Below are positions 6,321-11,370 of a stretch of DNA of 11,370 nucleotides, piece after piece. The DNA comes from Candidatus Nitrosymbiomonas sp. (GTDB taxonomy: Bacteria; Sysuimicrobiota; Sysuimicrobiia; Sysuimicrobiales; Humicultoraceae). Position 1 is the stretch's first letter; the number at the start of each line of letters is the position of its first letter. A program made the position numbers and the translations under genes. The notes under the pieces were generated by a model, which worked only from the letters and a program-made list of their open reading frames with translations, had not been told where the DNA came from and did not search any database. The DNA lies in assembly GCA_020724185.1 (NCBI GenBank), contig DYHL01000069.1, positions 1-11,370 of the forward strand. The letters run 5' to 3'.

Positions 6321-7937
6321 GTGTCCACGGCCTTGACATCCCCGAGCAACCAGGAGTCCCATGGCGGGTTCCTGGCGCTCATGCGCCACCGCAACTACGG
6401 GTTGCTGTGGACAGGCCAGCTCATCTCCCAGGTGGGCGACCGGTTCCACTGGGTGGCCATTTCCCTCTGGGTATACGCGCAGACCGGGTCGGCGCTCTCG
6501 GTTTCCTACGCGATCACCGCGCTGATGATCGCGCCTGCACTGGTCGGGTTCTATGCCGGCACCCTGGTTGATCGCCTCGACCGCCGCAGGATCCTGGTTG
6601 CGGCCGACCTAGTGCGTGCCGGTCTTGTCGCGGCCATTCCGTGGCTTATGCAGCAAGGGATGGCGTGGGTGTACCTTGACCTGTTCCTCATCTCGTCGGC
6701 GTCGGCGTTCTTCAGGCCGGCGATGTTCGCCGCGATCCCCCAGTCCGTGCCCAAGCCGCGACTGCTGCAGGCGAACGCCTTCTTCGCCTCCATGGACTCG
6801 AGCACCGAGGTGTTCGGGCCTGCTCTGGCCGGGCTGGTGGTGGCGAAGTTCGGGTACGCCTCGGCCATGTACATAGATGCGATCAGCTATCTGGTGTCAG
6901 CCGTGTTCGTTTCGGGGCTTTCACTGCCGAGGCCGCAGCCGAGTGCGAGCGATGCGGAAGCCGCGAAACGCCCGGGCACGTTGCAATCCATCCGGGAGGG
7001 GCTGAGGTACATCCGGGGAGACCGGGTGCAGGTTGCCCTGCTGGGGTTTCTCCTGGCCGGGTTCTGGGTCGCCGGCCTGAATTCACTTCAGACGCCACTG
7101 GCCAAAGGCGTGCTCGGTATCACCGACGATCAGTTCGGCTGGTTCCAGAGCGTCTGGGGGGTCGGCTTCATCGGATCATCACTGCTGCTGGGTTGGTACG
7201 GTGCCCGCCTTCCCAAAGGCCACGCGATCGTGTTCGCCTATCTCCTGTGGGCAGTGGCTGCCGGCGTCATGGGACTGAGCCCCAACTATGGGGTGCTCGT
7301 GGTGACCGGCTTCTGGGTCGGCTTCGCCAACATGCTGCTCTTCGTGAACGTTTCGACGGTCTTGATGGAGCACACGCCGCCAGACAAGATCGGGCGTGTG
7401 ATCACCACCCGGCAGGTAATGGTGGCGCTCATTCGGGTTACGGCCCTCGTGGGATTCGGGTGGCTGGCGGATGTGATCGGCGTGCGGGTGGCGATCCTGG
7501 TGATGGCATGTATCTCCTTTGTTGGTACCCTGGCGGCCATCACCAAGTATCCCGAGCTGTGGCAGTATCGGTCCCCGGTAGCGCCGTCCCTGGAGGAAGC
7601 GCGCGCCGCCCCTGGAGAACCCGCCGCCAGGGTGCCATTTGGGGTGTTCGCTCGGTACCTCGAGACCCATACCGATACCGAGTTCGTGGTCTCGGAACAG
7701 CGGTGGCTGAACGCGGCGTCGCTGCTCGTCATTGGGGTGGGGTGGGTGGCGCTGCTCGTCACCATGCCCGTCCAGGCGCTAGGGATCGCGGTTGTCATCG
7801 CCGGGGCCGTGGGCGGGGCCGGCCTGGTGCGCGTTGCCACACAGCGTCTGAAGCCAATGCTGGAGGAGCGCGAGCAACGGGGGCAGGCCGTGCTACCTAG
7901 AGGGGGCAGGAGGAAAACCGAGGCAGGAGGCGAATAG
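6321..7937 (+). CDS. MFS transporter (MFS_3/EntS-like exporter) with C-terminal two-helix extension
   Basis: A 538-residue major facilitator protein, probably a proton-driven exporter; the substrate is unknown. It opens with the RHRNYGLLWTGQLISQVGDR signature (22-41) typical of the EntS/MFS_3 group. Motif A of the family, GTLVDRLDRRR, is at 80-90, and the N-terminal half ends near residue 203. A charged cytoplasmic loop (204-236) precedes the second six-helix bundle (~237-408). The chain then continues about 125 residues beyond the usual end. This extension has a charged, Pro/Ala-rich segment (412-460), two further hydrophobic stretches (~464-482 and ~485-505) and a basic tail, suggesting 14 membrane spans. 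The GTG start has GAGG at 6310-6313, seven bases upstream, inside the inverted repeat. The gene diverges from namZ across 106 bp and is followed by a 262-bp gap. Confidence 0.9.
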   Translation: MSTALTSPSNQESHGGFLALMRHRNYGLLWTGQLISQVGDRFHWVAISLWVYAQTGSALSVSYAITALMIAPALVGFYAGTLVDRLDRRRILVAADLVRAGLVAAIPWLMQQGMAWVYLDLFLISSASAFFRPAMFAAIPQSVPKPRLLQANAFFASMDSSTEVFGPALAGLVVAKFGYASAMYIDAISYLVSAVFVSGLSLPRPQPSASDAEAAKRPGTLQSIREGLRYIRGDRVQVALLGFLLAGFWVAGLNSLQTPLAKGVLGITDDQFGWFQSVWGVGFIGSSLLLGWYGARLPKGHAIVFAYLLWAVAAGVMGLSPNYGVLVVTGFWVGFANMLLFVNVSTVLMEHTPPDKIGRVITTRQVMVALIRVTALVGFGWLADVIGVRVAILVMACISFVGTLAAITKYPELWQYRSPVAPSLEEARAAPGEPAARVPFGVFARYLETHTDTEFVVSEQRWLNAASLLVIGVGWVALLVTMPVQALGIAVVIAGAVGGAGLVRVATQRLKPMLEEREQRGQAVLPRGGRRKTEAGGE

Positions 7938-8095
7938 CGGCAATTACCGGACCGACAGCATAGCAAGCGCGACACTCCACGTCGCAAAGCGAATACGAAG
8001 CCCTCACTGAAGCCGTGCAGACTGCCGGCAGAGGGCCACCTGTCACTCTCCGAAGGCAGCAGAGCGCGGTGCAGCAGTGCTTCTTAGGAGACCAG

Positions 8096-8167
8096 GTGAA
8101 GGTCGTTCGTGCGATCAGTAACGCGATTGCTCGGGGACTGTTGCTCGGCGGCGAGAGAGAGTTCTAG
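8096..8167 (+). CDS. Possible 23-residue leader peptide upstream of the HD-GYP pair
   Basis: GTG 8096 opens a 23-codon frame ending at TAG 8165, 32 bases before the first HD-GYP start. A good Shine-Dalgarno sequence, AGGAG (8086-8090), sits five bases ahead, better than the site of the gene itself. The peptide, beginning MKVVRAISNAIARGLLLG, is basic and weakly amphipathic. I know no homologue. It might be a regulatory leader or a small membrane-associated peptide, or it may not be translated. Confidence 0.25.
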   Translation: MKVVRAISNAIARGLLLGGEREF

Positions 8168-8199
8168 GCTGTCGGTCTGGTTTTCATTTTCAGGACTTC

Positions 8200-9504
8200 A
8201 TGCAAACCATCACGCGCCAGGTGCGGCTCTTTGTGCCAGCCGTTATTGCCGCGGCCACGGCGGTGGTGATTCTGCTTGCCGATCAGATCCCCTGGCACGA
8301 ATGGCCGCATCTGCTCTTGTTCTTCGGTCTGACAATCATCACCTACTCAGTTCGCATTCCGGACCCGCGTGGGGGCTCGGTTACTCCCAGCACGGTCCTC
8401 TCCTATCTTGCGATCTACCTGTTTAGTCCCCCAACTGCGATCCTCGTGGTGGGAGCAGGAAGAACCATTGCCTACGCCCTGTCGAGAGGCTGGGTTCCGT
8501 GGCGCGCCCTATTCAATGGTTCCCAGATCGCGCTCAGCGTTGCGGGGGGATCGTATGTTTTTGCAGTGCTCGGCGGCGTGCCCGCGGAGATCGAGTTGAC
8601 ATCGGGCTGGCCGGCGCTTGCGGTCGCTCCCCTAGCCAGCCAAGTTGCCAACAACTTCTTCGTGGCATATGGCGTGAGCCGAGTGAGAGGAACACCTTTC
8701 CTGAGCACATGGTTTGGCAACACCCGCGATCTCTTCTGGCCGAATCTTCTGAGCATCCCTACGGCGGTTCTTCTGGCACTTCTCTACACCGACGTTCACC
8801 CCACCGCTGTTCTGGTCTACCTGATGCTGTTGCCTCTCCAATGGCTGGCTCTTAGTCTCTACATCAAGCGCCGCCAGCTCTACGCGCAGATCGTTGACGG
8901 TCTCGTCGTGGCGACGGATGTGAACTTCCCTCTCGGTAGAGGCCACGCCAGGCGGGTAGCCGATCTCGCCGTCTCCATCGCGCGCGAAATGCGACTGAGC
9001 GAGGCCACGGTGGAGTCGGTGCAGTTCGCAGCCCTCATGCACGACGTAGGTATGATCGGCAAGGACGAGTTGCTGGACCGGCCCGTTCTGAACCCCGAGG
9101 ACGCCGATGGCCTGCAGGACCACGTGCTGATCGGCGCTGAACTCGCGAAAGAGTTGCCCCACAAGGAAATCGCCACGACAATCCTCTGCCACCACGAGAG
9201 ATTCGACGGCGCGGGGTACCCAAACGGGCTGCGGGGCGAGGCGATCCCTCTGGGATCTCGGATCATCGCCCTTGCCGAGGCGGTTGACAGCATGGCGTCC
9301 GGGATCCATCCATTTGCAGGGACTGCTTCCGTAGACGCAATTGCGCTCAGCGTCGAGAGAGAAAGGGGACGCGCCTTCGACCCTGAGGTGGCAGATGCCT
9401 TCGGCAGGCTCGTCGAGAGGGGCCTCTTCTCCGTTGGCGACATAGGCTTGGGCGCCCAGTTCCCGCTGGAGGCGCCGCGGCTCGGGGAGACCCCGGTCAG
9501 ATGA
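8200..9504 (+). CDS. Membrane-anchored HD-GYP domain protein (putative c-di-GMP phosphodiesterase), copy 1
   Basis: A 434-residue protein likely to hydrolyse cyclic-di-GMP at the inner membrane. Residues 1-225 contain about six or seven hydrophobic segments and match no sensor domain I can name. The catalytic domain spans ~235-415. Its metal-binding set is intact: His249, His281-Asp282, Lys288, His308, His331-His332 and Asp363. GYP is at 339-341 within HHERFDGAGYPNGL. The segment after Asp363 departs from the family: the usual RPYR is replaced by GIHPFAG (368-374). The C-terminal tail is also long (~25 residues beyond the domain). The ATG is preceded by AGGA at a short spacing. The stop overlaps the next start as ATGA (9501-9504), so the two proteins are probably co-translated. 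Activity is plausible, but substrate handling may differ from copy 2. Confidence 0.9.
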   Translation: MQTITRQVRLFVPAVIAAATAVVILLADQIPWHEWPHLLLFFGLTIITYSVRIPDPRGGSVTPSTVLSYLAIYLFSPPTAILVVGAGRTIAYALSRGWVPWRALFNGSQIALSVAGGSYVFAVLGGVPAEIELTSGWPALAVAPLASQVANNFFVAYGVSRVRGTPFLSTWFGNTRDLFWPNLLSIPTAVLLALLYTDVHPTAVLVYLMLLPLQWLALSLYIKRRQLYAQIVDGLVVATDVNFPLGRGHARRVADLAVSIAREMRLSEATVESVQFAALMHDVGMIGKDELLDRPVLNPEDADGLQDHVLIGAELAKELPHKEIATTILCHHERFDGAGYPNGLRGEAIPLGSRIIALAEAVDSMASGIHPFAGTASVDAIALSVERERGRAFDPEVADAFGRLVERGLFSVGDIGLGAQFPLEAPRLGETPVR

Positions 9505-10739
9505 GGACCTCCGGCAGGCTGATTGGTGTCAGATTGGGGCTGGTGCTGGTCGCAGCCTTCTCTCTGGGCTTCGGCTTCTCAACGGCTCATCGTTCCATCC
9601 TGTTGCCGGTGATCGTTCTCATCTTGATGGCGGGTGTCGGTGAGTGGCTCGCCGTGCGGCTCGGTCCCCAGGGTGTATTCACGCTGAGGCCGGTTGCGGC
9701 CTTTGTGGGACTGTGGATAGGTGGGCCGGCCCTTCTGATGCTTGCGGGGTTGTTGCCCATCCTGTTGGTAGCGGTTCCCACGCGAAGACTCTCGGTGGGC
9801 GACGCCCTGTATCAGTCCGGGGGGGAGGCACTCGGCTTCTGGGTCGGGTACCTGGCCTACGCGGGCATCGGATGGGGACTGGGAGGGCAGTGGGATCAGG
9901 TTGCGGCTGTCGAGCTGGCTGCCCGTGCCGGAAGCATTCTCTCCTTCTGGTGCATGCAGATCCCACTTCAAGCGCTTGATCTCAAAATCAGGGAAGGCAT
10001 GCGATTCAGGTCGGTTTTTCGACACTTGCTCCGGAATGGTTGGACGCACGTGGTGGCTCTGTCCCTGGCGGCCATCTCTCTTAGCTACATTCAGGCGAGC
10101 TTCGGGTTGGTAGTGATGGGTCTCGCTTCGATTGTGCTTGTCGAAGCCTACTATCCCTGGAAGCTGCTGGGAGACCAAGGCGGGGTGCTGCTCACCAGCC
10201 TGCAGGTGATGGCGCAGGCCGTTGACCTGAAGGACCCGTACACCTCGGACCACTCCCAGAACGTAGCGCGATATGCGGTCCGCATTGCGCGAGAGATGGA
10301 TCTGCCAGAGGCTGACATTGAGCGCATCCGGATTGGTGCGCTCATGCACGATATCGGGAAGATCGGCATTAGCGGGCGCATCATCCGGAAGCCGGGGAAA
10401 CTTGCGCCCGACGAGCAGGCCACGATGATGCACCACTCGTCCGTAAGCGCGAACATTATCGAGCATCTGGACATCCTGGGCGAGTCGGCCGAGATGGTGC
10501 GCCACCATCACGAGCGGTGGGACGGAGCCGGGTATCCGGACGGACTCGTAGGAGAGCAGATTCCGGTGGGCTCCCGGATCATTCTTGTCGCCGACGCACT
10601 TGACGCGCTGACGACTGACAGGCCGTATAGGAAGGGCGTCGGTCGAACCGAAGCCGTCGCCATACTGCAACAGAACGCTGGAACGCAGTTCGACCGAACC
10701 GCCGTGGACGCGTTGCGGCGAATAGCGGCTCTTCTGTAG
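9501..10739 (+). CDS. Membrane-anchored HD-GYP domain protein (putative c-di-GMP phosphodiesterase), copy 2
   Basis: A 412-residue paralogue of the preceding gene with the same plan: about six or seven hydrophobic segments in residues 8-222, a short link, then an HD-GYP domain (~230-410). This copy is canonical. It has KDPYTSDHSQNVARYA with His251, LMHDIGKIG with His283, Asp284 and Lys287, then His312, HHHERWDGAGYPDGL with His336-His337 and GYP at 344-346, Asp368, and TTDRPYRKG (371-379). The membrane regions of the two copies align loosely, including a conserved Gly...Thr loop near 58-62 and a Gly...Phe...Trp stretch near 166-182. This points to an old duplication with the catalytic part better conserved. 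The start overlaps the upstream stop (ATGA). No GGDEF or receiver domain is attached, so the input signal would come through the membrane domain. A BTAD regulator gene follows 102 bp downstream. Confidence 0.94.
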   Translation: MRTSGRLIGVRLGLVLVAAFSLGFGFSTAHRSILLPVIVLILMAGVGEWLAVRLGPQGVFTLRPVAAFVGLWIGGPALLMLAGLLPILLVAVPTRRLSVGDALYQSGGEALGFWVGYLAYAGIGWGLGGQWDQVAAVELAARAGSILSFWCMQIPLQALDLKIREGMRFRSVFRHLLRNGWTHVVALSLAAISLSYIQASFGLVVMGLASIVLVEAYYPWKLLGDQGGVLLTSLQVMAQAVDLKDPYTSDHSQNVARYAVRIAREMDLPEADIERIRIGALMHDIGKIGISGRIIRKPGKLAPDEQATMMHHSSVSANIIEHLDILGESAEMVRHHHERWDGAGYPDGLVGEQIPVGSRIILVADALDALTTDRPYRKGVGRTEAVAILQQNAGTQFDRTAVDALRRIAALL

Positions 10740-10841
10740 ACATCACGGCGCTCATCACACCCTACACCCAACTTCACTCGGTCTCAACCAGCAACGCCTG
10801 CAAGTCGGTCCGGAGACCCGCACATCGCATGGTGGTGACTC

Positions 10842-11370
10842 ATGGCGAAGCTGGATATCCATCTCCTGGGCCGCTTCGCGGTCGTTTCGGAGGCAGGCCC
10901 GATTGAACTCAAGGACAGATCCGCGCAGTTGCTCGCATATCTGGCACTCGCGGGCGGACGGCCGGTCTCCAGAACACGCGCGGCAGGCGCGCTCTGGCCG
11001 GACCTGACAGAGGAGCGGGCGAGGGCCAATCTCAGCACGGTCATGTGGCGTCTTGGACGAGCACTGCAATCCCACGGCCACTCGGCAGGAGTGCTTGTGG
11101 CGACGCCCACGTCAGTGGGGCTCAACATGGACTTGTGCGACATTGATGTCGAGCAGTTCAGGCGGGGGGTGCTACATCCCTGTCAGCCCGGAGCTGGGTT
11201 GGAGCACCTTTCCCGAACGATCCACGCTCTTCGGCATTACAGAGGGGACCTACTGGAGGATTGGGACGTCGAGTGGTGCCAGATTGAGAGAGAGGACTTG
11301 AAGCAGTGCTTTGTCTCCTCGCTTCAGGCCCTGGCCGAGGGGTTTGACCGCCGGGGCAGGCAAGATCTCG
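10842..11370 (+). CDS. BTAD/SARP-like transcriptional regulator, 5' part only
   Basis: The frame runs open from ATG 10842 past the right edge, giving 176 residues. Residues 1-95 fit an OmpR/SARP-type winged-helix DNA-binding domain: the LDIHLLGRFAV opening strand, then RSAQLLAYLALAGGRPVSR, GALWPDLTEERARANLSTVM and WRLGRAL. From ~100 a bacterial transcriptional activation (BTAD) domain begins (CDIDVEQFRRGV, HYRGDLLEDWDVEW, QIEREDLKQCFVSSLQAL). Full-length relatives often continue into an NB-ARC/AAA ATPase and TPR repeats, which would lie beyond the window. A GGTGG at 10831-10835 is a weak ribosome binding site. In the 102-bp leader, TCGGTC occurs twice (10778-10783, 10805-10810) and GGTCTC/GAGACC (10780-10785, 10813-10818) forms a dyad. 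Regulation of the HD-GYP genes is possible but not shown. Confidence 0.88.
   Translation, partial: MAKLDIHLLGRFAVVSEAGPIELKDRSAQLLAYLALAGGRPVSRTRAAGALWPDLTEERARANLSTVMWRLGRALQSHGHSAGVLVATPTSVGLNMDLCDIDVEQFRRGVLHPCQPGAGLEHLSRTIHALRHYRGDLLEDWDVEWCQIEREDLKQCFVSSLQALAEGFDRRGRQDL

Noticed and set aside
6215..6394. An upstream start for namZ extending the protein by 60 residues.
   Set aside because: It would place 60 residues before a clear signal peptide and overlap the start of the divergent MFS gene.
7969..7985. GCGAC/GTCGC hairpin after the MFS gene as a terminator.
   Set aside because: The stem is only five pairs and no T-run follows.
9579..10670. A 363-codon open frame on the minus strand.
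   Set aside because: It is entirely antisense to the canonical HD-GYP gene and its product has no recognisable domain.

Overview
The window is GC-rich bacterial DNA with many GTG and TTG starts, recognisable Shine-Dalgarno sites and tightly packed genes. It carries a bacterial type A RNase P RNA and a tRNA with an encoded CCA end. I see no mobile element, CRISPR array or rRNA. The zinc-ribbon/RNase HI pair next to rnpB, the HD-GYP genes and a BTAD-type regulator fit a high-GC, deep-branching Gram-positive-like lineage (actinobacterial, Armatimonadota-, Chloroflexota- or CSP1-3-like). That placement is inference; no phylogenetic marker here settles it.

Layout. 1-1344 (-): HlyD/YbhG-type membrane fusion protein whose 3' end lies off the left edge. 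1470-1544 (-): tRNA-Val(TAC). 1545-1872: spacer with short inverted and direct repeats and no convincing gene. 1873-4595 (+): three-gene run of a DUF4760-like protein with a Pro/Ala-rich basic tail, a coiled-coil/zinc-ribbon protein, and an RNase HI domain fused to a class A beta-lactamase-like domain. 4625-4996 (+): rnpB, with a sigma-70-like promoter whose -35 box overlaps the stop codon of the fusion gene. 5000-6214 (-): exported NamZ-type exo-N-acetylmuramidase, convergent with rnpB. 6321-7937 (+): MFS exporter with a C-terminal membrane extension and a hairpin over its ribosome binding site. 8200-10739 (+): two HD-GYP proteins overlapping by ATGA, each with a polytopic N-terminal membrane domain. 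10842 to the right edge (+): 5' part of a BTAD/SARP-like regulator.

How they work together. The central block is RNA housekeeping: a putative nucleic-acid-associated zinc-ribbon protein, RNase HI and RNase P RNA lie on one strand, with a GTGA overlap joining the two protein genes. The most unusual gene is the RNase HI/beta-lactamase-like fusion. It keeps the RNase HI acidic residues and the SxxK, SDN and KTG motifs of a penicillin-recognising serine enzyme, but has no export signal, so its second activity would be cytoplasmic. The right-hand block looks like cyclic-di-GMP signalling: two membrane-anchored phosphodiesterase candidates, probably made in fixed ratio, followed by a possible transcriptional regulator. 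The NamZ, MFS and HlyD genes are envelope or transport functions with no clear operon partners inside the window.
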